A stretch of 64,000 nt of DNA from Bacteroidetes bacterium UBA2475 (GTDB lineage Bacteria > Bacteroidota > Bacteroidia > B-17B0 > Aurantibacillaceae), in the NCBI GenBank assembly GCA_002342065.1, contig DDPF01000013.1, forward strand, positions 124,001 through 188,000. Direction: 5' to 3'. The notes under the pieces are model-generated. The model was not told the origin of the DNA and did not search any database. It worked only from the letters and a program-made list of their open reading frames with translations. A program made the position numbers and the translations under genes. Positions 27,174-36,225 of the stretch are shown here, one piece after another. The number at the start of each line of letters is the position of its first letter. Position 1 is the first letter of the stretch.

Positions 27174-29204
27174 ATGAAAAAAATTTTACTAGTCACTCTT
27201 TTGTCTTTTGTTGGAATTGCAGCTGCACAAGACGGATTTAAATGCGGCTTTCTTGAGGCAAATGAATATTTATTTAAGGAAGATCCAACAGCTAAACAAA
27301 GATTTGAAAGATTAATACAGGAAGCTAATAATCAGGCTAATAATACCTCTCAGTTAAAAACTGCTGCAGTTACTTATACTATTCCGGTAGTGTTTCATAT
27401 ATTACATTTAGGTGGCTCAGAAAACATTAGCGATGCGCAAATTAATAGCGCAATTACAATTTTAAATAGGGATTTTAAAAAATTAAATGCTGATACTACC
27501 AGTATTATTGCGCAGTTTAAGCCTTTAGCGGCTGATTGTGAAATGGAGTTCAGGTTAGCTACTTTGGATGAAAATGGTGTTTGTACAAATGGTATTACAC
27601 GTCATTACACACCCAACACAAATTGGTCGCCCAGCGGTGGGTTTTATTTGTATACCTGGGACCGCACCAAATATTTAAATATTTATGTAGTAAAGACAAT
27701 GCAAAGTGGTGCCGCTGGTTATACATTTTTACCAGGCACAGCAAGCGCTAATTCTGACGCTATTGTAATGTTACATAATTATGTTGGTAATATTGGAACA
27801 TCCAATTCTTTTTCATCCAGAACTTTAACGCATGAAGTGGGTCATTGGTTCAATTTGCAGCATGTTTGGGGTAGTACTAACAATCCGGGAGTTGCATGTG
27901 GCGACGATGGTGTAAGTGATACGCCTGTTACAAAAGGACATTCAAGCTGCCAGCTAAATTCGGCTGTTTGCGCATCTGGTATTGTTGAGAATGTGCAGAA
28001 TTATATGGAATATGCTTATTGCTCAAGAATGTTCACACAAGGTCAAAAAACCAGAATGCACAACTGTATAATTGCCGGCACTGCAGGTAGAGATAATCTA
28101 TCCAGTAACGCCAATTTAATTGCAACCGGTGTAATTAATCCAAATCCAAACTGTGCACCAAAGGCTGAATTTAATCACAGTCCTGTTACATGTGTTGGCA
28201 ATAATTTTAGTTTCACTGATCTTAGTTATAATGCCACAGCAACAAGTTGGTTGTGGAGTAGTCCTTCGGCAGCAAATACATCTACTTTGCAAAACGGTAC
28301 ATTATCTTTTACTGCTTCAGGTATTGCATCTGTAAAATTAAAAGTTGGCAACGCTTTTGGTGAAGATTCAATCACTAAACAAGTACTTATAGTTTTAGCT
28401 GGTCCAAATAGTGGCACATTAAATATTACACAAGGTTTTGAAACCGTTTTTCCTGATAATAACTGGATAGCAACTATACCACAATATGGAGGAGGTTTTA
28501 TAACCAATACGGTTACTGCTGCCACAGGTACAAATTGTGCCTGGGTAAATAATTTTTTCGATAACCCAAATGGGGCGGTAAGCATTTATAGTCCTATGTA
28601 TGATCTACAAAACATCATTAACGTACCTCAATTTTCTTTTAAATATGCGTATGCACAAAAAAATGCAAGTAATAACGATGCTTTAAAAGTATTTGCCTCC
28701 ATTAATTGTGGTAATACTTGGACACAACTTTTTTCTAAAAGTGGTGCGCAACTTAGTACAACAGGTACTGTAATTACATCAGCCTATTTAGCACCACAAC
28801 CATCTGAATGGGTTACTGAGGTGCTAAGTTTAGGAAGTTATGTTGGTAACCCAACAGTAGCTTTTAAAATAGAGTTTACTCCGTTTGCTTCAGGTCCGGG
28901 TAACAATGTTTTTATTGACGATATAAATGTTAGTGGTATTGTTAGTGTGAAAGAAAATAATTCTATTTTAAATGGAGTAGAGGTGTTTCCAAATCCTACA
29001 ACAGGTATGTTGAATTTTAAATTAGGAATGATAAACGATAAAAATTTAAGAGTTCAGTTATTAAATTCACTTGGTCAGATTTTAATTGATGAAAACCTTG
29101 GACAAAATTTATCTTTCAATATTCAAAACTTCCCGGCGGGAATTTATTTCATGAAACTAAGCTCAACAGAAGGAAGTAAAATGGTTAAAATTATAAAAGA
29201 GTAA
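27174..29204 (+). CDS. Secreted M43-type zinc metallopeptidase with type IX sorting domain
   Basis: This 676-residue protein has a signal peptide (1-19). A pappalysin-like catalytic domain follows with HEVGHWFNLQH (zinc ligand H220) and a downstream NYMEYAYCSRMFTQGQ Met-turn. A PKD-like module (about 325-415), a beta-rich region and a C-terminal type A sorting domain (about 600-676, opening VFPNPTTGMLNFKL and ending in MVKIIKE) complete it. It should be exported by the type IX system and processed by a PorU-type sortase. It is a paralogue of the protein at 59.5 kb. A DUF6265 gene starts 1 base after its stop. Confidence 0.9.
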   Translation: MKKILLVTLLSFVGIAAAQDGFKCGFLEANEYLFKEDPTAKQRFERLIQEANNQANNTSQLKTAAVTYTIPVVFHILHLGGSENISDAQINSAITILNRDFKKLNADTTSIIAQFKPLAADCEMEFRLATLDENGVCTNGITRHYTPNTNWSPSGGFYLYTWDRTKYLNIYVVKTMQSGAAGYTFLPGTASANSDAIVMLHNYVGNIGTSNSFSSRTLTHEVGHWFNLQHVWGSTNNPGVACGDDGVSDTPVTKGHSSCQLNSAVCASGIVENVQNYMEYAYCSRMFTQGQKTRMHNCIIAGTAGRDNLSSNANLIATGVINPNPNCAPKAEFNHSPVTCVGNNFSFTDLSYNATATSWLWSSPSAANTSTLQNGTLSFTASGIASVKLKVGNAFGEDSITKQVLIVLAGPNSGTLNITQGFETVFPDNNWIATIPQYGGGFITNTVTAATGTNCAWVNNFFDNPNGAVSIYSPMYDLQNIINVPQFSFKYAYAQKNASNNDALKVFASINCGNTWTQLFSKSGAQLSTTGTVITSAYLAPQPSEWVTEVLSLGSYVGNPTVAFKIEFTPFASGPGNNVFIDDINVSGIVSVKENNSILNGVEVFPNPTTGMLNFKLGMINDKNLRVQLLNSLGQILIDENLGQNLSFNIQNFPAGIYFMKLSSTEGSKMVKIIKE

Positions 29205-29205
29205 T

Positions 29206-29718
29206 ATGAGAAAATTCTATAGTTATTTTGTTACTCTTGTTATTGTAATTACATTTTTTAATTGTTCAGGACCAACTTCAGAAACTGTTACAGTAAATGC
29301 AATAGGTGCCTATTCTGAAATTGAAAAAATAAACTGGTTGGTTGGCTCGTGGCATAATACATCACCTGAAGTTAGTTCTACCGAGGTTTGGGAAAAGAAA
29401 AATGATTCTACTTTAGCAGGAATAAGTTTTGCAATTGTTGGTAAGGATACTGTTTCATATGAAACGGTTAGTTTGGAGCAAAATGGAAAAGCAACATACT
29501 ATATACCAACTGTAAAAGAGCAGAACAACGCTCAACCTGTAAAATTTACTTTAACAAGTTCTACCGGTAATAAAATTGTTTTTGAAAATCCTTCACACGA
29601 TTTTCCAACTAAGATCACCTACAATAAGATCACTAACGATTCTATGGTTGCCGAAATATCGGGCGTAATAGAAGGTAAAACCAGATCAGAACAGTTTCCG
29701 TTTGTAAGGAAGAAATAG
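29206..29718 (+). CDS. DUF6265 family lipoprotein
   Basis: This 170-residue protein has a lipoprotein-like signal (FFNC, acylated Cys about 20). Its domain (about 40-170) has IEKINWLVGSWHN, TLAGISFAIVGKDTVSYE and VFENPSHDFPTKITY, which match DUF6265 and the calycin-like 'WLVGSW' families. Function is unknown; the fold suggests ligand binding. It is cotranscribed with the metallopeptidase upstream, with a 1-base gap. Confidence 0.75.
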   Translation: MRKFYSYFVTLVIVITFFNCSGPTSETVTVNAIGAYSEIEKINWLVGSWHNTSPEVSSTEVWEKKNDSTLAGISFAIVGKDTVSYETVSLEQNGKATYYIPTVKEQNNAQPVKFTLTSSTGNKIVFENPSHDFPTKITYNKITNDSMVAEISGVIEGKTRSEQFPFVRKK

Positions 29719-29742
29719 TGTTTCAAAAATATACCTCTCTTC

Positions 29743-29757
29743 AACCCCGACAGGGTT
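29743..29757. repeat. Short GC-rich inverted repeat between convergent genes
   Basis: AACCC (29743-29747) and GGGTT (29753-29757) around CGACA form a small palindrome within CAACCCCGACAGGGTT. It lies between the convergent DUF6265 and glutamate synthase-like genes; no long T-run follows. Confidence 0.45.
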
Positions 29758-29798
29758 ACTTAAGATGTACGAATTAATTCTATAAGCGTTATTTTATT

Positions 29799-31400
29799 TT
29801 AAGTATATCTAATAGCGTTATCAAAGGTCTCTTCGTTGCTATGCATTACCTGCAGTTCCCAACCGCTTGGATACGGTGCTTCAAGCAATGAGCCTTTTAA
29901 TAGATACGGATACATCTCTGCATAAGTTTGTATCTGGTTAGCACTTACCCTGCGGTAAATATGTGAGCGGTGTAATTTTTCGGGATGATCAATTCCTGCA
30001 GCCGACATTAATTCAACTGCAGCTTTTATTGTTTCATGCTGGTAATTAGCCACGCGCACCTTTTTATCATTTACATCCAATCCTTTATATAATTTCGGAT
30101 TTTGTGTAGCAACACCTGTTGGGCACGTATTCGTATTACACTCTAAAGCCTGTATACAGCCAACGGCTAGCATCATGGCGCGCGCGCCGTTACACATGTC
30201 AGCACCAAGTGAAATATTTTTCACAAGATCAAAACCTGTATGCACTTTTCCCGAAGCAATTATTTTAATATTCTTTTTTAAACCAAATCCATGTAAGGCA
30301 TCGTAAACAAAAGCCAATGCATCTCTTAAAGGCATACCAACAGAATTACTAAACTCCAATGGTGCAGCACCTGTTCCACCTTCGCCGCCATCTACAGTTA
30401 TAAAGTCGGGCATAATTTGTGTTTTTATCATGGCTTTACAAATAGCAATGAACTGGCTTTTTTGACCTATGCATAATTTAAATCCAATTGGTTTTCCGCC
30501 ACTCAGGTCGCGTAATTGTTTAATGAACAACAATAATTCAATTGGTGTTTTAAATGCGGTATGATAGGGTGGTGATAGAACATCTTTTCCTTTTTCAACC
30601 AAACGTATCTTTGCAATTTCATCTGTAACTTTTGCGGCAGGTAAAATACCACCGTGCCCCGGCTTTGCACCCTGTGATAGTTTTATCTCTATCATTTTTA
30701 CACTTGGCTGGTGCGCTCTTTCTTCAAATGCTTTGTAATTAAATGAACCGTCAGAATTCCTGCAACTAAAATAACCTGTTCCAATTTGCCAGATCACATC
30801 TCCTCCCGGTTCTAAGTGGTAAGGACTTAATCCCCCTTCGCCGGTATTGTGAGCAAACTTTCCAAGCTTAGCTCCGCCATTTAAAGCCATAATAGCATTT
30901 TTACTTAAAGAACCATAACTCATAGCGGAAATATTAAAGATACTGGCAGAGTAGGGCTGTTTGCAATCAGGACCTCCAACTAATACACGTGGATCGTGGT
31001 TAACTTTATCATGATGTAAAGGACTGATAGAATGATTTAACCATTCGTAACCTGATTGGTAAACATCTAATTGGGTTCCAAAAGGTGTAGTATCATTTAC
31101 TTTTTTTGAACGTTGGTAAATTACATTCCTGCTCAAGCGGTTAAAAGGTGCGCCGTCTGTATCCGATTCTATAAAATATTGATAGACCTTTGGTCGCATC
31201 CATTCGGCCCACCATCGCATACGACCAATAACCGGGAAATTGTATTTTAAGGAATGTTTGGTTTGTGTAAGGTCTTTTATACCCAATAATATTATTGGAC
31301 CAACTAACACGAAGGTCCACCAGACCCAGTTAAAGAAATAACCTAAGGTGCCAATTATTAAGCATACAATAATTGAAATGATAGCGAATTTTGTCCTCAT
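29799..31400 (-). CDS. Membrane-anchored FMN-binding glutamate synthase-family protein
   Basis: This 533-residue protein has two N-terminal membrane spans (about 6-43) and then a glutamate synthase FMN domain. Visible parts are SYGSLSKNAIMALN, the pyrophosphate-binding ITVDGGEGGTGAAP, and CIQALECNTNTCPTGVA, whose CX5CX4C spacing fits a 3Fe-4S cluster. There is no glutamine amidotransferase or NADPH-binding half, so it is not a complete GOGAT. Family members are annotated as FMN-binding glutamate synthase-related proteins of uncertain reaction. It is monocistronic and divergent from the gene at 31519. Confidence 0.88.
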   Translation of the reverse strand: MRTKFAIISIIVCLIIGTLGYFFNWVWWTFVLVGPIILLGIKDLTQTKHSLKYNFPVIGRMRWWAEWMRPKVYQYFIESDTDGAPFNRLSRNVIYQRSKKVNDTTPFGTQLDVYQSGYEWLNHSISPLHHDKVNHDPRVLVGGPDCKQPYSASIFNISAMSYGSLSKNAIMALNGGAKLGKFAHNTGEGGLSPYHLEPGGDVIWQIGTGYFSCRNSDGSFNYKAFEERAHQPSVKMIEIKLSQGAKPGHGGILPAAKVTDEIAKIRLVEKGKDVLSPPYHTAFKTPIELLLFIKQLRDLSGGKPIGFKLCIGQKSQFIAICKAMIKTQIMPDFITVDGGEGGTGAAPLEFSNSVGMPLRDALAFVYDALHGFGLKKNIKIIASGKVHTGFDLVKNISLGADMCNGARAMMLAVGCIQALECNTNTCPTGVATQNPKLYKGLDVNDKKVRVANYQHETIKAAVELMSAAGIDHPEKLHRSHIYRRVSANQIQTYAEMYPYLLKGSLLEAPYPSGWELQVMHSNEETFDNAIRYT

Positions 31401-31518
31401 ACACGTAAATAGATAAAATGAAAGTTAATTTGAATATAAATATAATAAAAGAATTTTCTAAACGGAATAAAAAGATATTCGATCTTTTTGTAAATTTAGT
31501 CTGATAAAGATTTAATTA

Positions 31519-32079
31519 ATGAAGAAAACAACGATCATTTTTTTGGTCTTTTTAAAATTGTCTTCGTTTTCGCAAAAAACGGATAGAGATAATGCAAAAG
31601 CCGCTTTTATGGAGATCATTGAATGCTATTTTAAGAAGGATTGTAATAAATTTTATTCTTATTTTGGCGACTCGGTAACTTTTTTTGGCAGCTATTTTAT
31701 CACAACCAAAAAAATGCTTGTAAAAAAAGATATCTGCACCAAATTTGATTCTATCATACAAAAAACAAAAACAAAAGAAAATTACCTTGAGAAGTATGAT
31801 ATAGACGTTTTTTCTTACAAAGAGTTTTCTACCGCCACACCAAAATTTATAAATGATTATATGATAGATGCAGGGGATGGAGGATCTGTTGGCAGTATTG
31901 TTCTTTCGTCGGTAAATTATAATAAAAAGATCTATTCTAAAAATGATTTTTTGATAATCGGTGATATGCCAACTATCAAAAAATACGAGAACAGAATTAG
32001 CTCCAGATACATCCTTATGTTGCGCAAAACAGCAAAAGGATGGAAGATTGTGGGTTTAACTAATCCGTTAAACCCTTAA
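31519..32079 (+). CDS. Hypothetical secreted protein, possibly NTF2-like
   Basis: This 186-residue protein has a signal peptide (about 1-19, ending SSFSQ). The body has an N-terminal helix-rich part (AAFMEIIECYFKKDCNKFYSYFG), which resembles the opening of SnoaL/NTF2-like cone folds, and a terminal strand KGWKIVGLTNP typical of that fold. This is a fold guess only. No partner gene is evident; it stands between the glutamate synthase-like gene and the helicase. Confidence 0.6.
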   Translation: MKKTTIIFLVFLKLSSFSQKTDRDNAKAAFMEIIECYFKKDCNKFYSYFGDSVTFFGSYFITTKKMLVKKDICTKFDSIIQKTKTKENYLEKYDIDVFSYKEFSTATPKFINDYMIDAGDGGSVGSIVLSSVNYNKKIYSKNDFLIIGDMPTIKKYENRISSRYILMLRKTAKGWKIVGLTNPLNP

Positions 32080-32137
32080 TTAAATGTATAAATCCCTTCA
32101 AAAGCGTATCTTAGCGCAATAATTAATAAAACACACA

Positions 32138-33361
32138 TTGACATTCGACGATTTTAAATTTGAAAGTTCTTTACTTGAAGGACTTTACAGCATGGGTTAC
32201 AAAACACCCACTCCCATCCAGCAACAAGCAATACCCGTTATTACAGATAATAAAGATCTTATTGCCTGCGCGCAAACCGGCACAGGTAAAACTGCTGCTT
32301 ATCTTTTACCTATCATAAACCATATTTTACACGCTCCTACAAGGCATTTAAATACCCTTATTATTGCCCCCACACGCGAATTAGTTGTTCAGATAGATCA
32401 GCAAATTGATGGTATGGGTTATTTTTGTTCGGTTGGCTCTATGTCTATTTACGGCGGGAGTGATGGTATGACCTGGGAAAAACAAAAACACGCTTTAAAA
32501 GAAGGCGTAGACATTGTGGTTGCAACACCCGGCCGTTTAATTTCTTTATTGCAGGCAGGCGATATTAATTTTGAGCATTTACAGCATTTGGTTTTAGATG
32601 AAGCCGATAGAATGCTTGATATGGGCTTTTTTGACGACATTAAAGCTATTATAAGTTATTTACCTAAAAAGAGACAGACCATTTTATTTTCGGCTACTAT
32701 GCCGCCTAAAATGCGTTTGTTGGCGAAAGAGATCTCTAATGATCCTGAGCAAATAAACATAGCTATTAGTAAACCTGCTGCAGGTATTGTTCAACAGGCT
32801 TATTTGGTATTTGATAATCAAAAAGAAACTTTAATAAAAAGTATTTTAAAGAATGACGATTATCAATCGGTAATTATATTCTCTTCAACTAAAGAAAATG
32901 TAAAATTGCTTGAAAAAACATTGAGAAGTGTTGACGGATCGATCAAAGCATTTCACTCAGATCTTGAGCAACCGGAAAGGGAAGAGATCATGCGCGACTT
33001 TAAAGCAAAAAAATTAAGGATCTTAATTGGAACAGATATTTTATCACGCGGGATTGATGTAGATGGAATTTCGTTGGTGGTAAATTACGATGCACCCGGT
33101 GATCCTGAAGATTATATTCACCGTATTGGCCGCACAGCCCGTGCTTCTAAGGCCGGTGTTGCTATTACTTTCATCAATCAATACGATCAACAAAAATTTG
33201 GTCGTATAGAAGCCTTAATGGGTTATGATGTAACGAAAATGCCTTTGCCTGAAGGTTTAGGCGATGGCCCGGTATACGATCCACATGCAGTTGTAAAAAA
33301 ACCGGCAAAATTCGGCAGCAAACCAAAAGGACGTTTTAATCAGAAGGATAGGAAGAGGTAA
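32138..33361 (+). CDS. DEAD-box RNA helicase
   Basis: This 407-residue protein has all helicase motifs: the Q motif (GYKTPTPIQQQAIPV), Walker A AQTGTGKT, PTRELV, the DEAD box in LDEADRMLDMGF, SAT, and HRIGRTAR. A short basic tail (KPKGRFNQKDRKR) for RNA binding follows. It unwinds RNA duplexes with ATP, as in ribosome assembly or cold adaptation; it is RhlE-like in length and tail. No ATG lies near the N-terminus; the TTG at 32138 gives the expected MTFDDFKFESSLLEGL start. Confidence 0.92.
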   Translation: MTFDDFKFESSLLEGLYSMGYKTPTPIQQQAIPVITDNKDLIACAQTGTGKTAAYLLPIINHILHAPTRHLNTLIIAPTRELVVQIDQQIDGMGYFCSVGSMSIYGGSDGMTWEKQKHALKEGVDIVVATPGRLISLLQAGDINFEHLQHLVLDEADRMLDMGFFDDIKAIISYLPKKRQTILFSATMPPKMRLLAKEISNDPEQINIAISKPAAGIVQQAYLVFDNQKETLIKSILKNDDYQSVIIFSSTKENVKLLEKTLRSVDGSIKAFHSDLEQPEREEIMRDFKAKKLRILIGTDILSRGIDVDGISLVVNYDAPGDPEDYIHRIGRTARASKAGVAITFINQYDQQKFGRIEALMGYDVTKMPLPEGLGDGPVYDPHAVVKKPAKFGSKPKGRFNQKDRKR

Positions 33362-33388
33362 AAAGTTATATTATTTAAAAATAAAATC

Positions 33389-33832
33389 ATGTTGAGAATA
33401 TGCACTTTTATTTTACTGCTTTGTATAATCTTTATCAATTTTAAATGTAATAATGATCATTATTATGAAATTGAAAAATCATCTTTAGAGTATTATAGCA
33501 AATATCGAATTAAACTTACTGGTAAGATAGTTAGCATTAAGGATATTGATTCAAGAAATTGTTTTATTAAGATACTTATCGATACCGCTAATACAAAGAA
33601 CCATGATTTAAGATTTTCGAGTGAAAGGTATTATTTATATATTAAACAGGATACTGCTTATGCAATTGAGTGTTGTAAACAGTCACTTTTTATAAATCAA
33701 AGAGTACTAATCGACTACACTAAGAATAAGACATATTCTGTGGATGAGGACAATAACGCATATAGTAATCCTTTGCCGGTTATTACAGAACAAAGAGAAT
33801 TATTGCAACGTCAATATTTAAATGGCTTATAG
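33389..33832 (+). CDS. Hypothetical lipoprotein
   Basis: This 147-residue protein has a hydrophobic N-terminus with FKC as a possible lipobox at Cys20. The body has an OB-like beta pattern (YRIKLTGKIVSIKDIDSRNCFIKILID) and is otherwise unrecognised. It starts 27 bases after the helicase stop and may share its transcript. The stop is 21 bases from that of the convergent PH-domain gene. Confidence 0.55.
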   Translation: MLRICTFILLLCIIFINFKCNNDHYYEIEKSSLEYYSKYRIKLTGKIVSIKDIDSRNCFIKILIDTANTKNHDLRFSSERYYLYIKQDTAYAIECCKQSLFINQRVLIDYTKNKTYSVDEDNNAYSNPLPVITEQRELLQRQYLNGL

Positions 33833-33853
33833 TTTTTTGGCCTGAATAAATTA

Positions 33854-34405
33854 TTACTTTTTCAAAGCCTCTTTTATTTCTACTAACACATTTTTAATAT
33901 CGCGCAGTAGTTCATCGTTCATGGTTGAACTATTTGCATCAGCTGCAACAGAAGTAAACTGGTATTTTTCCTTCATTACTTTTTCGCGTTGATTTAAGAT
34001 CTCCAGTTTAAATTTTTCCGCATCATTTATTCCTAACATGCTCATTACATTATTAGCATGCGCACCGCCGCCACCTGCAGTCTCAATACGAATAAGAGTT
34101 AAGCCAAAAGAGCGGAGGATGGGTCCTCCGTAAAAAGAAAGATCCTGTATATTCTCTAACGGAATTGTTTTTTCGATGTGAAAGATCATGCCTTTTGAGA
34201 ACCTTAGATTTTTTGTGGTCAGCTGACACTCCAAGGTATGAAAGAATTTATTACTGATCCATTGTCCGAGGCCACACAACCAAAATGGAAGAATTAACCA
34301 TCCAATTACAGAAACGAATAAGTAAAACAACACTATTAAAAAAATATAGGTTTTAACTTTCGGATTAAAAGTTGCCTTGTTTAATATCACTTCGTTGTCT
34401 ATCAT
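33854..34405 (-). CDS. Bacterial PH-domain (YdbS/DUF304-like) membrane protein
   Basis: This 183-residue protein has a membrane hairpin (about 17-50), followed by a beta-rich PH-like domain (about 55-130) with CQLTTKNLRFSKGMIFHIEKTIPLENIQDLSFYGGPI, the typical bPH2 pattern. A charged C-terminal helix completes it. The family is widespread and of unknown role at the inner membrane. It is monocistronic. Confidence 0.78.
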   Translation of the reverse strand: MIDNEVILNKATFNPKVKTYIFLIVLFYLFVSVIGWLILPFWLCGLGQWISNKFFHTLECQLTTKNLRFSKGMIFHIEKTIPLENIQDLSFYGGPILRSFGLTLIRIETAGGGGAHANNVMSMLGINDAEKFKLEILNQREKVMKEKYQFTSVAADANSSTMNDELLRDIKNVLVEIKEALKK

Positions 34406-34444
34406 TTAGGATTTTTTCTACCTCGAATATATAAAATAAAAAGC

Positions 34445-34477
34445 AAAAAAAACCTCGAAAGAATTTCTTTCGAGGTT
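34445..34477 (-). terminator. Rho-independent terminator of the OmpA gene
   Basis: An 11-bp perfect stem (AACCTCGAAAG at 34451-34461 with CTTTCGAGGTT at 34467-34477) has a 5-base loop. On the minus strand it is followed by a run of eight T residues, ending transcription from the gene at 34515-35990. Confidence 0.9.
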
Positions 34478-34514
34478 GATTAAGGAAAATAACTTACTTA
34501 TTAAGACCTATTAT

Positions 34515-35990
34515 TTAAAACTCAACTTTAAATTCTACGCGACGATTCAATGCTCTGCCAGCTGGTTTAGCATTATCTGCAACTGGCACAGTTTCGCCAT
34601 AACCTTTTGAACTTAATATTCTAACACCGTCAATTTTATTATCAGTTAAATATTTTTTAACGGCATCAGCTCTGCGTTGAGATAAATCTAAATTTTTGGC
34701 ATCATCTCCTTGGCTATCTGTGTGCCCGGCAATGTTTAATTTATACTCACCGTTATCCTGCATTACTTTTACAACTTGATTTAAAATACCATAAGATGAT
34801 TTCTTAATAATGTCTTTTCCACTTTCAAATTGTACACCAGTTAAGGCCTGAGAAAATAATTTTTTTACTTCTTCTTTAACCTCAGGGCAACCTTTGTTTG
34901 CGATCGTTCCAGCAACCTTAGGACAAGCATCTAAATTATCAGCAACACCATCGTTATCTGTATCAATACAGCCATTTAAATTTGCTAAACCTTTAATTGT
35001 GGGGCAGGCATCGTCTTTATCAGTAACGCCATCTCCATCACCATCAGGGCAGCCACTTAAAGTGGCTAATCCTTTTTCTGTTGGGCACTTATCATCTGCA
35101 TCCGTAATGCCATCTCCGTCAGAATCAGGACAACCATTAAAAGCTGCAATACCTGGAATAGATGGACATTTATCCTCTGCGTCTGTTATTCCGTCTCCAT
35201 CTTTATCTGGGCAGCCTGCTAAATTCGCAACTCCGGCTATATCAGGGCATTTATCCATATAGTCTGCAACGCCATCATTATCTTTATCTACAGGGCACCC
35301 TAAAGCGTCCACACGCACACCAGTTCCTGTACCCGGACACTTGTCAATTGCATTTGGTATACCATCCTTATCATCATCTTTTGGAGCTCCTAAATTAAAT
35401 CCAATAGTTAAACCATGTTGTAAATTTTGATCTGAAGAACCTTTTGAATTAAAATCTAAAAGATCGGTATTGTTCCATATGTAACCTAAATTATAAGTTA
35501 AGTATAAATTTTTAGCTAACATAAAACTTATTCCTGCTCCCGCGTTAGCTGTAGCAAAAGAGCCATTTTTAATTCTATTAATAACCGAATTAACATCTTT
35601 AAAATTTGATAAACCACCACCAATATATAGGTATGGCATAATTTTGCTATTTTCTTTTAAAAGGTAGCCATTTGCTAATTTGTATTTTAAGGCTAATTGA
35701 CCTTGACCCATTCTACCAAACATGTTTAATTTACTTGAATCTGATGTATAATAACCAGTTTCACCATAAGAACCTCCCAAATTAGCATCAAAGCTTTTAT
35801 TTAAGTAATAACCAATATTTGCACTTGCGAAACCGTATTTGGCTATTCCAAAATCAAAAAAACCATTACCAAGTTCACTGTAAGCTTGATTTAATCCACC
35901 ACCTAACTGTATTCCAACTTTTTTGTCTTTTGTTTGCGCCCCTAGCACTAAAGAGCTAATAATTGCTAATGTTGTAATTGTTTTTTTCAT
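34515..35990 (-). CDS. OmpA-family protein with thrombospondin type 3 repeats
   Basis: This 491-residue protein starts at the ATG at 35990, where a clear signal peptide begins (MKKTITTLAIISSLVLGAQ). An N-terminal 8-strand-type barrel (about 25-205) is followed by six calcium-binding TSP3 repeats (about 215-370; DKDGDGITDAEDKCP pattern). A C-terminal OmpA/Pal peptidoglycan-binding domain (about 380-491, with AGHTDSQGDDAKNLDLSQRRA) completes it. It should tie the outer membrane to the cell wall, with the repeats as a calcium-stiffened stalk. A strong terminator follows. The 235 bases upstream hold no gene and separate it from the divergent LytTR regulator. Confidence 0.93.
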   Translation of the reverse strand: MKKTITTLAIISSLVLGAQTKDKKVGIQLGGGLNQAYSELGNGFFDFGIAKYGFASANIGYYLNKSFDANLGGSYGETGYYTSDSSKLNMFGRMGQGQLALKYKLANGYLLKENSKIMPYLYIGGGLSNFKDVNSVINRIKNGSFATANAGAGISFMLAKNLYLTYNLGYIWNNTDLLDFNSKGSSDQNLQHGLTIGFNLGAPKDDDKDGIPNAIDKCPGTGTGVRVDALGCPVDKDNDGVADYMDKCPDIAGVANLAGCPDKDGDGITDAEDKCPSIPGIAAFNGCPDSDGDGITDADDKCPTEKGLATLSGCPDGDGDGVTDKDDACPTIKGLANLNGCIDTDNDGVADNLDACPKVAGTIANKGCPEVKEEVKKLFSQALTGVQFESGKDIIKKSSYGILNQVVKVMQDNGEYKLNIAGHTDSQGDDAKNLDLSQRRADAVKKYLTDNKIDGVRILSSKGYGETVPVADNAKPAGRALNRRVEFKVEF

Positions 35991-36225
35991 AATTTTTAAA
36001 GTTTTAGCAAACATATTATTTTTAAGGAAGTGTACTTTTACGTTTTCGTTGGTGTGTTAGAAAATGAGGTTGAAATACATATTTAATCAGTTAATTGGAT
36101 TACTTTTATTTTAGAAAATTCAAAAAAATAATAATATATAGGTAAAAGAAATAATTAAGAGAAGCTTTTAAACCAAAAAAGAAATATTATGAAGTTTATT
36201 TTTATATTTACTTAAAAGAAATTAA

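Noticed and set aside
35030..35340. Possible tandem DNA repeat or CRISPR-like array
   Set aside because: The repetition is explained by six thrombospondin type 3 protein repeats in the OmpA-family gene; there are no identical direct repeats with unique spacers.
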